A DNA stretch of 64,000 bases, from assembly GCF_002878395.1 (NCBI RefSeq), contig NC_061115.1, positions 98,777,724 through 98,841,723 on the forward strand. Reading direction: 5' to 3'. Of this stretch, positions 1-12,991 are shown piece by piece. Origin of the DNA: Capsicum annuum. Its lineage: Eukaryota > Streptophyta > Magnoliopsida > Solanales > Solanaceae. Both the position numbers and the translations under genes were made by a program. The notes under the pieces were generated by a model, which worked only from the letters and a program-made list of their open reading frames with translations, searched no databases and was not told the origin of the DNA. Positions within the stretch are counted from its first letter, which is position 1. Each line of letters starts with the position of its first letter.

Positions 1-910
1 CACCAGCAACAGTCGTGATAGCCACCACAGAATCCCTAGTGTGCCAAACCCGCCTCTGTTTGGTCATTCTATTCAGTATGTCAGAAGCATCTAAAAAAGA
101 GAGGTCAATGAACGAACCACCTGTAGCATTGTCAACAGTTGGCTTTGTCACAGAGTTGAAAGCTCAGTATAAAGTTTCCATCAAGAGCAAGTCTTTCATG
201 TTGTAGTTCGAATATTGTGCAAGTTTCTTCTTAAATCTTTCCCAGGTTTCGTGTAATGCTTTAGTCGGGAGCTGTCTGAAGATACTAATTTCATCCCTCA
301 ACTGTACCCTTCTGGAGGATGGAAAGAACCATTCTAGGAACTCATCTTTCAACTGTCTCCAGTTGGTTATAGAATCAGGTTCTAGTTCATTCAATCACAT
401 TGTTGTCTCTCCAGACAGAGACAATGAAAACAACCTCAACTTGATCGCATCCTAGCTCACTCTCGGATTGTCAAAGGATTTGCAAATGGTGATGAAGTTC
501 ACCAAATTCATGTTTGGATCATCACCAGGCAAGCCTCCAAATAACCCCTTCAGATTCAGGACTTGGATCATGGTACTTGTTATGCTGAATTTTGCCCCTG
601 GTGCCAACAGTAGAGGAATGATAGAACCCGTTGCACCGGCTCCGTCCATTCCTTCATCATCTTTATCAGCCTCATATTAAATAGGTTTTTGACCATATCT
701 TCCTCGGACTGGACGATTTCTATCGATGTTTCACTGCACTGGTACAGCAACTTACTCAGCTCTCCTTAGGTTTTGAGGATTCAGAAATTGCTCATCACCT
801 AAGTCTTCATCATTAGGGTTCTGGTGACGTGCCTTTTGACCTAAATTATACACATTCACCTGAGACCTAGCCAAAGCAGCTAGTCTCTCTACTTCCTGTT
901 GTTCATCCAT
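1..910 (-). pseudogene. Ath-1 gag remnant (Athila-like Ty3/gypsy)
   Basis: Capsid-type gag of an Athila-like element, read on the minus strand and running off the left edge. The start is placed at 910 because the frame there begins MDEQQEVERLAALARSQ, a typical acidic gag N-terminus. It is followed by a glycine/alanine stretch (about 650-600), the LKGLFGGLPGDDPN block (about 550-520) and the core gag block with LKDEFLEWFFPSSRRVQLRD and LHETWERFKKKL (394-164). Ath-3 has the same blocks in the same order at 46675-46000. At least three stops and some frame changes interrupt it, so no full-length protein is possible. Gag would form the particle that packages the element RNA. The family call is firm; the clade name (Athila) rests on the primer site and LTR type. 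Confidence 0.85.
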
Positions 911-1107
911 TCTCCCTATTAGCTAAGGTTCTGGGTTGATTGGTAATAGCGGTTCTCTGAAACTTCTTATTTTTGAAATAAAAAATGCAGCACCTTAAAT
1001 AAACAAAAACAACTAATAAACGTAAATCAAGAAAACTAAACTATCAGCAAATTTTCGCGCACAAACTTTTAGTCTACAACCGTATTCCCCGACAACGGCG
1101 TAATTTT
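911..1107 (-). other. Ath-1 leader with tRNA-Asp primer binding site
   Basis: Untranslated leader between 5' LTR and gag. The primer binding site is 1087-1103; read on the plus strand it matches the 3' end of plant tRNA-Asp (CCCCGGCAACGGCGCCA) at 14 of 17 positions, 4 bases from the LTR edge. This tRNA-Asp site is typical of the Athila/Tat branch of Ty3/gypsy and fixes the element orientation as minus. Confidence 0.85.
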
Positions 1108-2646
1108 TGATAACGCTCAAACTACACTCTTAAATAGGTGTAAGCGATCATTGTCAATATAAAATCCAACTAGGTTCTGGTCGAATCCCACAGGGAATAG
1201 GGTGTGAATTTCGATTTGTTTCCAAAATACTTTACTGGTAGTTTACTATTTCGGAAAATGGGGGTTTAAGTTTCACAGAGAGTCAATTGTCACTTTCAAT
1301 ATTTTAGTATTTGTAACCAACATAAATGGGAGACCAGAGTTATGTTCACCATAGGTTTTGGGAATTGACAGATACTATGTAATGCTTAAGACTATTGAAG
1401 TAAGTAGAAACAGCAAAATATCCCTAACGACGATACTATCTGACTTATCTCTCGAACTCACTAGACAATTTATTATCTAATTCTCTCGAACTTAGATAAC
1501 TTATCTATTTCCAATAGGATTTTATCTCAGGTAGATTAATCCAGTTACGGAATCAATCATTAAACAGAAGGTTGGCAGCTTCCGAGTCCCTGTTGATAAT
1601 TCACGTCCTTTCGTTTATTTCTCTGTTAAAAGCAAATAAGCCTAAGACATAACCTATTATTTGCAACCAATAGATTCAATTTCAAGCAACAGAATTTCAA
1701 GATGTCCTACTACTCTTTGAATCCTTTAAATACCTAGCATCATATCAAACCTAATCCATAGATCCCATAACTCGGGCTAATAGAATTAGCCGCTCATGAT
1801 TTGATGAACAAAATAACAAGTTGAATTCATGGTAATATTTATAATCTTATTGATGTATGAAACCCAATAAGTATTTCTTCAATTCAATCACAAGATGGAA
1901 ACCCACAATAGTTGATAAGTGTTTGGAAAAGAAAACAAGAAAAATATCTGATGAAAAAAGATGAAGCAATTTTACGTGCCACCCTCCGATTTCATTGTCT
2001 GATACCTTCTCAATCAACCAAATCCCCAAAAGGATAAAAATAATTATTCTTTAAAAACCCTAAAAGAAGTCTTTAAATAGTTAATTCTAAATAAGCAAAC
2101 ACATATTAAGATTTCAGTTTTCTCTTTGAAATAGTAGACGGCGATCTTTACGGCGTGTCAGACGTCTAATGACGTGTCCAAGATATCGTCAAAGATTCCA
2201 GTGAATTTTTATCTTCTAAGTCTTCTGACGGCAATCTGACGGCGTGTCAATTAAGTGACGGCACATGAAAATATTGTCGCATCTTTATTAGAAATCATCA
2301 TGTTATGCTTTGAGTTGACGGCAATTTTGCGCCTTATCATAGTTGTGACGGTGCTTCAAAAAGGTCATCACACGTCACTTCAATTCTTCAGATTCTGTCT
2401 ACGCTTGATGGTGATTTTGACAGCCTTTCACATATCTGACGGTGCTTCAGAAAAGTCATCATCTTTTCTTCAGCTTATCTGCACCAGATTCTAACTGATT
2501 TGTTCTTTTTTCCTTTTGTTTCCTCCCCTAACACTCACATCTGCATTAACACAATAAAAACAATCAAAACTAACAAAAGTTGCTTAAGACTTTGCAATTA
2601 TTCCGAGTTAAAAGCCTCAAATGTGTTAGCATCTGCTCACACATCA
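1108..2646 (-). repeat. Ath-1 5' LTR
   Basis: Long terminal repeat bounded by TG at 1108 and CA at 2646 on the plus strand, next to the primer site. Its start (TGATAACGCTCAAA) and end (CATCTGCTCACACATCA) match the three LTRs of Ath-4 (34491, 36690, 41157), so both elements belong to one LTR family. The U3 part (about 2130-2470) holds repeated GACGGC and TGTCA words. The partner LTR and target duplication lie outside the window. Confidence 0.85.
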
Positions 2647-3325
2647 CCTATCTATACTTGTCTTTTCATACAAAATAAAGATTATGTGAGTTCTATCATT
2701 GCACATGGTTAAAAAAAATTCAATCCTAAGGAAACAATCAATACATATGAACACCGGTTGAAGATTATATCATCCTATGAATCTTACTTTGTTAATTCAT
2801 CATTGTTTCCAAAACCCTCGTTGTGGTGTTTATCTACTCATAATTTCAAGAACACAAGAAGTAATTTGAGACGAAAGCATATCAGAATTATAATAAGAAT
2901 ATGGAAAAAATCCAAGATCTCAATTTGAACTAAAATCCTAAAATTAGTTTTTGAGAAATTCCGAAGCCAAAAGTAAGATTTAAAACCTTAAAAGAATGTA
3001 ATGGAAAGTATGATTTAAAACCTTAAAAGAATATAATGGAAAGTAAACTCATACAAACAACCAAAAAAGAGTATTTATGGACAAACACATGATCTATTCT
3101 AAACATAACAGGTTTCCTCTGTCGGTCGGCTTAAATAAATGAAAAGTATGACTGGTGTTTGATTTCATGATCGTCCTTGGTGCTCGTAGTTTTCTAATGG
3201 ACTACGTCATATTTAGGTCTTTTCTAGAAAGATTCACAGTACGACTCCATATCCTCTAGGTATGATTGTTCTTTCTATCATTTGACCTTCCTACACATCA
3301 AACTTCTAAAAGTTACCAATCTGGA
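2647..3325 (-). repeat. Ath-2 3' LTR, outer piece
   Basis: No coding capacity seen. The stretch resembles the middle of Athila-like LTRs by its order of words (a CCTCGTTGTGG block near 2815, then TCTACTCATAATTTC, then AATCCTAAAATTAG near 2935), comparable to the ACCCTAGTTGTGG blocks in the Ath-3 and Ath-4 LTRs. I read it as part of the Ath-2 3' LTR, separated from 15530-15950 by the Chr-1 insertion and cut on the left by Ath-1. This is inference from resemblance, not an alignment. Confidence 0.5.
2971..3040. repeat. 35-bp tandem duplication
   Basis: Two near-identical copies, 2971-3005 and 3006-3040, each containing GATTTAAAACCTTAAAAGAA, with two or three differences. It lies inside the Ath-2 LTR piece. 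Confidence 0.85.
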
Positions 3326-5694
3326 TGTCACGATCCAATTTCCTGAGTCATGATGGCGCCTCTTTTACCCTACTAGTAGGTCAGCCAAAGCTTATCCCAA
3401 AACTTTATATAATGGTCTAAATGGTGGAAAATGGCATAAATGTGAAAGTAAATGAATTACAAGCAAATAAATATAAGAACAATAACATAAAGAAAGAAAA
3501 ATAAAATAGTAGTATAATCCCACGACCTAATAAGGTTGGTACAAGAGCCTCTAACCCAAAAGAATCCGAGCACTATCAAAGTCATAATACAATGGTATCA
3601 AAAATAGATAGACTATCCAAAAATAGAAGATAGAGAAAAGGTCAACTCTGGCTCCGAGAGCTCACCCTATCTCTATACTCTATCAAGCACAACTACATTG
3701 TCAACGACAGCAACTAGAACTTTAACTTGACCCAAAAAAGGTACGAAAGTGTAGTATGAGCACTAAAGCCACAGGTAATCAGTAGGCATCAGCGGCTAAC
3801 TGAGCTAAATCATAATATAATTATAATAAAATGTGAGATAAGTAAACTAAGTCAAGGGAAAAAGGGTAAACCTAGAATGATACTCCAAATGAGGAAACTA
3901 AACAACCAAAACAATGAAAATTAGAAGAACATAGCTATCTCTAATATAGCTAGGCCCCAATAATCCCTAAGTAATTAAATAGCCCAACACGGCACCCATA
4001 TGCTTGGTGGATGCAATCAAGAATAAGTAATAACAATAATTAAACCAAGTATCTATATCTCGAAACCATAACAATGGATCTTTCCATATAGTAGCCATTA
4101 CACTCAAATCAGTTCCATAACTATCATAAATAGCCTCTCAATTTCGTATTTGAATCAAAACTTATATCATCATTTGTCAGACTTAAATCAAAACTCATAT
4201 CATCTCCCAACATAATTCTAGAAGAAACCATCATATGCATATGACCTCCTCGACTCAAGAATATAATTGAAATATTGCATAAAGCTCTATCAAGTTAAGA
4301 AAAAGATAATAAAATCTTGGCCTAAGGTGGGTCGATGGGGCCTACTTCTAACCCCAGAAATCTATTCTAATGTAACTTCTACTCCAAACTACACTAAGGT
4401 GTCAAATTTCACTACTAGGTACTAAATAAGCCTCATTTCAACCTAAGATTGCAAATCTACCTAAGAAATGAGTAGTTAAGTCGAATACGCCTAATCCTTA
4501 ATTGGCTAATTTATCCAATTCACATCAAATATATCTCTAAGTCCTATTTCCTAACCAAAACTAGCACAATATTATCTCAATACTATAATTAAGCCCAATA
4601 TAAGAAAAAGGTAAGCCTAGCCTACCTAGACACCAAAGAAAGCCCAAATAAGTCTTCTAAAATAGTTATTTCCTTTTCTGAAAAGCTTCCATACAGTGCC
4701 GCACTATCAAAAATCCTATATGAGGCACGCTTGTGGAATTACACTTTTGAAATAGTCAACACATCCCTCTATGCTAAAGGATCATTTAACCTCAAGAATG
4801 GAAAAATTCCATGCTAAAATGATACTAAAATAAATCCCCCAATAACTAGGAATTTATGACTAATTTGGGGAATTAAACTAAGAATCAATCAAAAACATAC
4901 AAGGGTTTTAATGAAGAAATAGTTATCTAAGCTAGCAAACACCCCCACGATCTCCCAATAATTTATCTCCCACTTTCCACACTCTTTAGGGTTTTAGCTC
5001 TTGAGACTTTTAGGCAAGAGAGAGATTTAATGACCTTCTGCTAAAGCGATACCCGACTGGTCCGCCCCTTCCGCTAAAGCAAAAAAGAATCCTCTTAAAT
5101 GGCCTCTGCTTTAGAGAACTAGCTTCCGCTTAAGCAAACCGACTGGCAAGACTTAGCCGCTAAAACGACCAATGGTATGCTTCAATAAGTGCAATAGCTA
5201 AAACATGGGAACATTCCAAGTTTCCACCAACCCATCATGATTTATCCAGAATCCCATGAATGCAAATGAGCTACCCTAACATAATTGACATTTTGAACTC
5301 ATAGGTGCCATCAAAATTTATATCCAGGATCGTATCAAAAAAATAGGGGCCCTACACCCATAGGCCGTTTCTGTTTAATTTTATCCAATAGCCCAAAATG
5401 AGTTCGGAAGCCTTGGGACCCAAACCAATGATTTCTTTATCCTAAAATTAACATTCCAGAGTTGATGGAACTGTCAAAATTAGCATAAGAGGTTGATAAA
5501 CTGAAGTTGATGCTCAATATCCAATCCTTACTAGTGAAGACTCTAACATAGGGAATTAGCTCTAAAAACAAATAAATTGCCCTGTAACTAAATTGTCGGT
5601 CCAACAAGTCACAAATGACTTAGGTCAGCTATAGGAAAGCTCTAAATAGTGAAAATATATGGAAAAGAAGAAAATAACGTGGAGGGTCTTTACA
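3326..5694 (-). repeat. Chr-1 3' LTR
   Basis: Pairs with 12992-15529: both begin TGTCA(C/T)GA on the plus strand with a block carrying ACTAGTAGGT about 45 bases in, and both end in TTACA, so in element orientation the LTR starts TGTAA. The U3 part (5030-5180) contains degenerate palindromes of the CCGCTTAAGCGG type. No genes are seen in it. Confidence 0.88.
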
Positions 5695-5744
5695 ATATGC
5701 ACTACTAAAAAAACTTTCATCTGCAAAAGTAAAGGGTTAGGATG

Positions 5745-7344
5745 TACCTGAAGGATCGAACAGTTGGGGATATTGGGATATTTTGCTCTTGATCTACCAA
5801 GTAACCTCCTCAATCAGGTAGTGTCTCCACTAAACTTTAACCATAGGAATCTCCCTAGAGCGTAACTGCCTGACATCCCTGGCTAATATGAACACTAGCT
5901 CCTCCACGAAGGTCAATCTCTCATCCAATGGAACCAAGTCTACCAAAGCATAAGTGACTCATTGGGGATGTAACACCGCAACATAAAATCATGGAAAATT
6001 GTAAGAATAGCAAAAAATCTGGGGCAAGACTAACTCATAAGCCACATCTCCAATTATGTGAATAATCTCAAAGGTTCAATATATCTAAGACCGAGCTTAT
6101 ATTTCCTCCAAAACCTCATCACACCCTTCATGGGCAATACATAAAGGAATACCCAGTCTTCAACTCCAAAACTCAAAGTATGAAGTCTATGATATATATA
6201 ATCCTGGTGCCTACTCTGAGATTTTCTTAGCCCACGGCGAATCACCATGACTCTATCCAATGTTCCTCGAAGAAAGTAAGTACCACGGGGTCTATCCTCA
6301 TAGGTCTCAAGCCATCTAATATGAGATCAACAATGTCAACCATATAGTGCCTCCATAGTCCATCTCAATACTTTAGTGGTAGCTACTATTATATAAGAAC
6401 TCCATCAATGCTAAGTAATTCTCCCACTGAATTCCAAAATCCATACCACAAGCTCAGAGCATATCCTTGAGAACCTGAATAGTCTTCTCTAACTGGCTGA
6501 TGGTCTGAGGGTGAAAAGTGATTTTGAGATCCACTTGAGTACCTAACTCCTCCAAAAAAGCTCTCCGGAAGCTAGAATTAAATACAAACCTTGGTCTGAA
6601 ATAATAGATATAGGAACTCTATGTAGGAGAACTATCTCACAAACATAGATATGGGCACCCCTCTCGGCACTAAAGGACATCTAGATAGGAAGGAAATATG
6701 TCGATTTGGTTAACTGATCCATGATGACCCAAATGTTGTCTGAACCACGGGAGGTGCGAGGCAAACCAATAACAACATCCATTGTGTTCTGTTCCCAATT
6801 CTGCTTGGGAATGGGAAACCTCTAAATCAGGTTACTACGCCTCTAATGCTCAATCTTCACCTGCTGACAATGTAGGAAATGAGCTACAAAGTCTACCACA
6901 TCTCTCTTCATTCAACTCCACCAATAGTATTGCCTCAAATCCCTATACATCTTAGCTATCTCAAGGTTGATAGAGTATTTGTAGCTATGAACCTCATACA
7001 ATATCAACTGAATAAAGTCACCGACACTCAAAAAATGCTACGATCATATTTTAGTATACCTTCATAATCTATAGTAGCCATCTTAGACTCACCACTCAAC
7101 ACCTGAATATGGATGACATAAAGTCCCCTATACTCAAACTGGCAACTCGTAAATCTTCTCAAATAAGGTATACCTCACCTCAACACTGCAAGGATCCTCT
7201 CATAAAAAAAATATGTCAAGTCACACCATTAAGTTGGCTAAGGACTGAAGTCCCATGCCAACAGCCTCCCAAAAACTCAAGTAGAATCCAAACTACCCAT
7301 ACTCATGCCCTCTGGCTTAAGGCATCCACTACTATGTTTGCTTT
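5745..7344 (-). pseudogene. Chr-1 integrase with chromodomain-like tail, decayed
   Basis: Integrase joins element cDNA to host DNA in the nucleus. Reading on the minus strand in pieces I find: the zinc-binding region ending near 6870 (CQQVK-type block); a first catalytic Asp in VIMDQLTKS (about 6720); a second in IISDQGL (about 6605); and a Glu in a FHPQT...LEKTIQVLKDM block (about 6515-6480). The three catalytic acidic residues thus survive although the frame does not. Next comes the GVEDWVFLYVLPMKGVMRF block at 6054-6260, the integrase C-terminal domain. A chromodomain-like tail follows at about 5900-5745 (LRSREIPMVKV, then EEVTW). Stops are frequent throughout. Confidence 0.8.
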
Positions 7345-8060
7345 GCCTGGATGGTATAGAATATTAATGTCATAATCCTTCTTCTTGAGTCATAATATAT
7401 TGATTAATGATGATTGGTGTATATCTCACAATACATTCCATATAGATAATGTCTCAAAATCTTAAGCTCAAAAACTACTATCGCCAACTCTAAATCATGA
7501 GTGGGGTAGTTGCGCCCATGCACCTTCAGATACCTCAATGCATAAGTAATAACCCGATCCTATTTCATCAAAATAGAACTCAAATCAACACTAAAAACAT
7601 CATAATAAATGGTGAATCCATTACCCTCAATAGAAAAAGCCAATATATGAAATGAAGTAACAAAAACCTTGAGCTTTTGAAAGAGTAAATCACACTCCCC
7701 GAACCACCAAAAAGGAACCTTCTTTTGGGTCAATCTGGTCATTGGTTCTATAATAGTAGCAAAACCCTCAGTGAACCGCCTGTAGTAACTAGCCAAACGA
7801 ATAAAGCTATGAATCACAGATAGAGATGTAGGCCTAGCCCAATCAAAAATGGCCTCAATCTTAGTTGGGTCCCCCATAATCGCATCCTTAGACACCACAT
7901 GTCCTAGGAATATCCGTAACTTGAGCTAGGACACACACTTTGACAATATGGAGAAAAAACTGTAATCTATGAAAGTTTGAGCACAATCCTCAAATATTCC
8001 ATATGCTCTTCCCTACTCCTTGAGTATAAAAGAATTTTATCATTTAACATAATTATGAAG
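7345..8060 (-). pseudogene. Chr-1 reverse transcriptase (C-terminal part) and RNase H, decayed
   Basis: The minus-strand frame 7898-7560 is the RT thumb/connection, starting MVSKDAIMGDPTKIEAI and containing FIRLASYYRRF and MTRLTQKKVPFWW; it continues into RNase H with FTIYYDVFSVDLSSILM. More RNase H follows to about 7345 ([15 protein letters not shown]). Upstream, 7900-8060 encodes the catalytic loop, where the family's two-aspartate motif is degraded: only one Asp aligns and the next position is Lys. The N-terminal RT half lies at 10231 and beyond, across the solo LTR. Skipping that insert rejoins the frame at a Phe-Phe-Ile-Ile run, which supports the split. Confidence 0.82.
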
Positions 8061-10230
8061 GTCACAAAACCTGATCCAAGGCCTAGTCATGCAGGGTGCC
8101 TAAAGCCCAACCGTGATAGGAGACCACCCCCAATACCCAACCATAACTGCCCTACACTATATGTTGAATAAATTCCAATTTTATATAACATAATAAGATG
8201 GAACAATCATAAATCAAATACAGTGAAACGATATAGCCCCAATACCAATACCAATACCAACACTGGTGCCACTACCGACACCATCCATACCAACCCAAAG
8301 TAGTCTCATAAATCCTCTAATCATAATTAAAACAACATCTGATTAGGAGATGCCCCCGACAATAGCCAACACCAAAGTATAAGAAGTAACAAAAGAATGT
8401 AGAGAAGACCATAACATAAAATGGAGCCTTTCAGAGTATGGAAGCTCACTACTTCAATCCAACACCAAGCTGTCCCAAATCCTATCACTAAGAAGGAGGA
8501 GTAGTATGGATAGTTCCTGCATTGCATAAGGATACAATGCTCGAAAATGGGTTTGCAGGTGAATGCTAACATGTACTCAGGAGTAAGGATAAAATAATGC
8601 CAATAATAAAAACTAAATAAATAACCATATGCAATCACATCCATACATATATATAATCTATGCTCGGAAACGGAACCGAGTTTGGCATCAATTTAAATCG
8701 TTAAACTAGGCTATGTAGCTTGACCATCCTTAAACCAACCATGGTCTATATGGGTCCAGTGTTACCCCTGAATAGGCCTCATTATGTGTAGCCACATAAA
8801 CCGAAGATATTATAGGTGTAGGGGATAATCATGTACTCTTCTCCCTCTGTGATACATATATACATTTATAAACTTAAGGGATTCCTGTGTACCCAACAAG
8901 TATATGGTCACTATGATAAATCCTCATGCCAGCAAACATAAGTTTCTAGTGTCTATCCATTAGACTCACACTTTCACAGTTATCTATCATAACCCTCTAT
9001 TATTACCCAACTAAAACCATTAGCATATAACCAACCAACTAATTCCAAAAGTTATTTACCAAGGCTTTATGTAGTGGTATCATCATACCAACTATAGCTT
9101 GAAAGCAATGTCATTAGCCAATCCTTAAGGGATTCCCATGTACCCCATATGATTTCCAATTAAGCTAAAACCATGGCCACCAAAGCCTTACCAAATTATT
9201 TAGTTTTATTAAACCATTTAGGGTTCCATTATCAAATTATGCAATGCAAGGTTTTTAATAAAAGTCGAAAAATGTGAAAAAAAACATTCTCATAGGCATT
9301 TTAACAAACATGGTGAGGGCATATATTTTCGAACACCAAAACCAAGTAATATGGGGAATCCAAAGTACCCTTAATCCCATTTACCATCACCACACATTAC
9401 ACAATGTTCAAACCAATATTATAGTATGTAAAACCATAAGTAAAACATCCAAAAACATTATCCAACCATTAGTAACCAAAACCCCTAACATATATTTCAA
9501 AAACAAACAATACCCATTGTAAAACCATGAAAAGCATTAACTAAAATATGAATTTAGTTGAACTAACAATGAGGGAGGAGTAACATGCCTTAGATAATAA
9601 AGGAGTATGGGGAGAAATCATCCTTGAAAGACCCATTTGATGTGCTTGATAAAAACCCTAAGTGTTCTTGATTTTGAGGATTTAGGAGTGTTTGAGAGTC
9701 TATTTGATGTATTTTTTATAGCTAATGATACCCTAAGGAAGTTATAAGATGTGGGTTTTAAGTTGGTAAAGAGGAATAATGTCCAAAATACCGTCAGTTT
9801 AAAAGCTAAAAATTATGCATAGAAGGGTACAACCACACCACCCAAATCATACCCACAACATACGAGTGGTACCACCACCCATACCCTTGCTAGAATATTG
9901 GAAATCATATACCTTCCACCATATAGCTCCCCTAGCCTAAGTCATACCCATACCATATAACTAGTACCCTCAAACTATATCCAAGATAAAATCAAAGGGT
10001 TGGACACTGGACATCATACGAATTAGACTATACCACACGTACCATGTACATACGACTCATATGATGTCCACTCGTACCTTGGATAGAAACAAACCAAAAC
10101 CATACTAAGTATCATATGAACTAGGCCCCTAAACTGTACCTACTTTACACGTCAAGTATCCGTAAGTCATATGATATACTGAACATTCAAAACCCAGGAA
10201 ACTTCTAAGGACCACAACCTAGGGTTTTTT
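8061..10230 (-). repeat. Solo chromovirus LTR inside Chr-1 reverse transcriptase
   Basis: About 2.17 kb with no coding domain. On the minus strand it begins with an ACCCTAGG block followed by a TCCTTAGAAGTTTCCT block, matching the start of the Chr-2, Chr-3 and Chr-4 LTRs. On the plus strand it begins GTCACAAAACCTGATCC, matching the reverse complement of their ends. Flanks are TGAAG (8056-8060) and AGAAG (10231-10235), a probable target duplication. U3 motifs of the CATACGACTCGTATG type lie at 9950-10190. One LTR with a duplication on both sides is the expected scar of LTR-LTR recombination. Edges are good to a few bases. Confidence 0.78.
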
Positions 10231-10235
10231 AGAAG

Positions 10236-11399
10236 AAATCCAAATAAGGAATGAATAGGCGGTTCATCAACTCGATGAACATTATTGAGGCATTGGTTAA
10301 CCCAAAATATATCACCAAGAACTCATAATGGCCATAGCGAGTCTCGAAGGTTGTCTTTAGGATGTCCTCATCTCGAATCCTTAACTGATAGTGTTTGAAC
10401 CTCAAGTCAATCTTAAAGAACATTGCTGCTCCTAAAAGTTGGTCAAACAAGTCATCAATATGAGGCATAGGATACCTATTCTTCATCGTCACCTTATTAA
10501 GCTGCTTGTAATTAGTATAAATACAAAAGAAACCATCTTTATTCTTTATAAATAGGATATGAGAACCAAAGGTAACACACTTGGCCTAATAAAACACTTA
10601 CCCTAAAGATCCTAAAGCTGAGAATATAGCTCCATAAACTCAAAAGGAGCCATATATTAAAGTGCCATAGAAATAGGTCGGTACTTAACTCATGATCAAT
10701 AATGAACTTAATATCATGCTCAGGAGAAAGACAAGGTAAATCGGTAGGAAAAAACATCAAGAATATCACAGACTATAGGAACAAAGTCATGTGAAGGACT
10801 CACCACACTAACATCATGAATATAAGATTAGTAAGACTCTTAACCCCTTGATATAAGTCCTCTAGCCTGAACATAATAAATAATCCCCATTGTCTTATGG
10901 GTAAAAGATCCCTACAATATAATTGGGGGTATAATGGGCATGGCTATGGTAACGGTCTTAGTAGAATAAGACCCAAATGCATAATAGGAGGATAGCTAGT
11001 CTACGCCTAGGATTAAATGAAAATCCACCATATCTAATAAATAAGATTGATTTAGTATAAAACTATCAAACAGTCAAAACATATGATCTATAAACCTGAT
11101 CCACTACTAAATAATCACCTACGGGAGTGGATAAACATAATAGAATAGATAAATAATCTCAAGACAACTCTAACAGTGGTTCAAAATAAGTAAACACATA
11201 AGAATAAGTGGATCCTGGATAAAATAAAACATAGATTGATTGGTTGCACACTTAGATCATGCCTGTTATAACAACATTCAAAGACAGTGCCTCTAATTTT
11301 CCTAATACAACATATAAACATACTCACCCACCACTTAGTTGGGATCTGACCTATCACCTGTCCTACTTGCTTGAGGACCTCTATAAGTACCCTAAGTAC
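10236..11399 (-). pseudogene. Chr-1 protease and N-terminal reverse transcriptase, decayed
   Basis: The minus-strand frame 10492-10229 (87 residues) is the RT palm/fingers block: [43 protein letters not shown] and FGLTNA are all recognisable, as is PYLDFF just before the solo LTR. Upstream, 10769-10539 gives the protease-RT linker with the PTDLPCLSPEHDIKF block. The protease is weaker: a VDFHLILGVD block near 11010 corresponds to the conserved C-terminal part of the retropepsin fold. I did not find a clean protease active site. Frames shift between these pieces. Confidence 0.8.
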
Positions 11400-12784
11400 C
11401 ACCATGATGACCCTGCATACCTTTCTAGCTAGAGAAAATACTGCCCTAATAGGCTGTACACTCTACACTATAGACACAACTACCCACACCAGGGACACTC
11501 TCTAGAGAAATGGATGAAGGACCCACAATCATAACACACCCAAACATTGCATTATATCCTTAAGATTTGACTGACCCAGAATAAATACCTTTGCAGAAAG
11601 AGCCAAAATATGAACCTCTAATCACTACTTTAGCTATGTAACATCCATCATCATTTTGAAGCGTGTCATGAACACGCCTACTAGATTGACTAATTTAACC
11701 CTGATACTAATAAGATTGGTATGGAGGGTACCTACCCTGAGAACTGCTACCTCTGAATCAAGGACCACCCTGACTTCTATTAAAACTGTACTGATAAAGT
11801 GACCTTTTATCACTACCCCCTTAGTCCTCATGATGCATCTCCTCCATAACATGAGCATGATTAGAAACCTCAATAAAAGATCGACTAATAACAACCAAAC
11901 TCTGAGTTGTCATGCAAAGAAAAAATCTCAATCCTTAAATAAAATACTGAATATGCTCATACTTAGTTAGTAATATAGATATAGCATGACTGGCCAACTC
12001 ATAAAATCGAGCCTCAAACTCTATAAAAGTCATACAACCCTACTCTAACATCGACAATTGGTCTCTCAAACAATACCTAAGTCTATAAGGCATATACTTC
12101 TCCAAAAAGACCTCAATGGACTATGTCTATGTCAACAGGTGAGATACAGCTGGTTTGGAATCAAGATAACCTTTCAACCAATGTCAAGCTGCCAAATCCG
12201 TCTAAAAATAGTGTAGTCAATACCACTAGTCTCAATGAGGACTAAATTATAAATCCTATCCTCAAAAGCAACCAAGAATTTATTTGTATCATTACCCGGT
12301 GCCCAAGAAAACCTAGGCAGTATCAATATTTAGAATATATCCAATATTTTTTGCTCCTCACAAGACATAAAATGTTGGGTAACTACCAGCTGAGAAACTA
12401 CCAGTGCTGGAGGGATCTTAACTCTAAGAGCCGCAGCTATAAGTTGTGCCCTTATCTTGATACCACTCTGATGCACAGACTTAGCACCATTAGAATTTTC
12501 ATCACTAACCAAGCCTAAAAGCTCAACTAGAACATCTCAAAGAAAATATAAAGAAATAAACCTTGGCATAGCCTGGGCTTCCCCCTATAGTACCACTGGC
12601 TAGTGGAAGAATCTCCGGTGCAGGAGTAAGGTTAGGTTCTTATGAAAGATCCTTATCTTTGTCTCTAGCAGGGGATACATCCCTTATTTTTTCTAGATCT
12701 CTAGGTCATCTATGTCCTCTGGTAGGATCACTAATCATGGACTTGGGGTCCTCATCTCCAATAATAGTAGCTTGTATCTTAGCC
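11400..12784 (-). pseudogene. Chr-1 gag, decayed
   Basis: The start is placed at 12784 (MAKIQATIIGDEDPKS), about 190 bases after the primer site. The region 12543-12330 contains LVSDENSNGAKSVHQSGIKI and a Met/Ala-rich stretch; further on come ILPRFSWAPGNDTNKFLVAF (about 12310-12250), IEVFLEKYMPYRLRYCLRDQ (about 12110-12050) and MTFIEFEARFYELA (about 12030-11990), the standard chromovirus capsid order. A zinc knuckle with all four ligands (CX2CX4HX4C, CYDCGSFIHFSRECP) is readable at about 11538-11494. Several TAG/TGA stops break the frame. Confidence 0.82.
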
Positions 12785-12991
12785 ATCTGTGAAAGTGTGA
12801 AACCAAATAAATCTTAGAAACCAACAATGACTCTTTAGCACAAAATAAGTGAAGGAATTAAAGATCTCCTAGAAATGTCCAGTAGACACATGAAGATAAG
12901 AAATGGAGGTTATCATTCTCATCCGTGGGATTCCACTAGACACCTGCTCTTGTACAAACAATACTAGTAAATCTAGGATATAATACCAATT
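12785..12991 (-). other. Chr-1 leader with degenerate tRNA-iMet primer site
   Basis: 12977-12988 read on the minus strand matches the initiator-tRNA primer site TGGTATCAGAGC at 9 of 12 positions and lies 3 bases from the 5' LTR edge. Confidence 0.72.

Noticed and set aside
2647..3325. Unique host DNA between Ath-1 and Chr-1.
   Set aside because: Its word order resembles Athila-like LTR middles, and it is flanked by the Chr-1 target duplication whose other side is also Athila LTR; kept as an Ath-2 LTR piece with moderate confidence.
8327..8644. Minus-strand frame of 105 codons with many aromatic residues, resembling a membrane protein.
   Set aside because: It lies within the solo LTR, has low-complexity composition and no family resemblance; similar spurious frames occur in the related LTRs.
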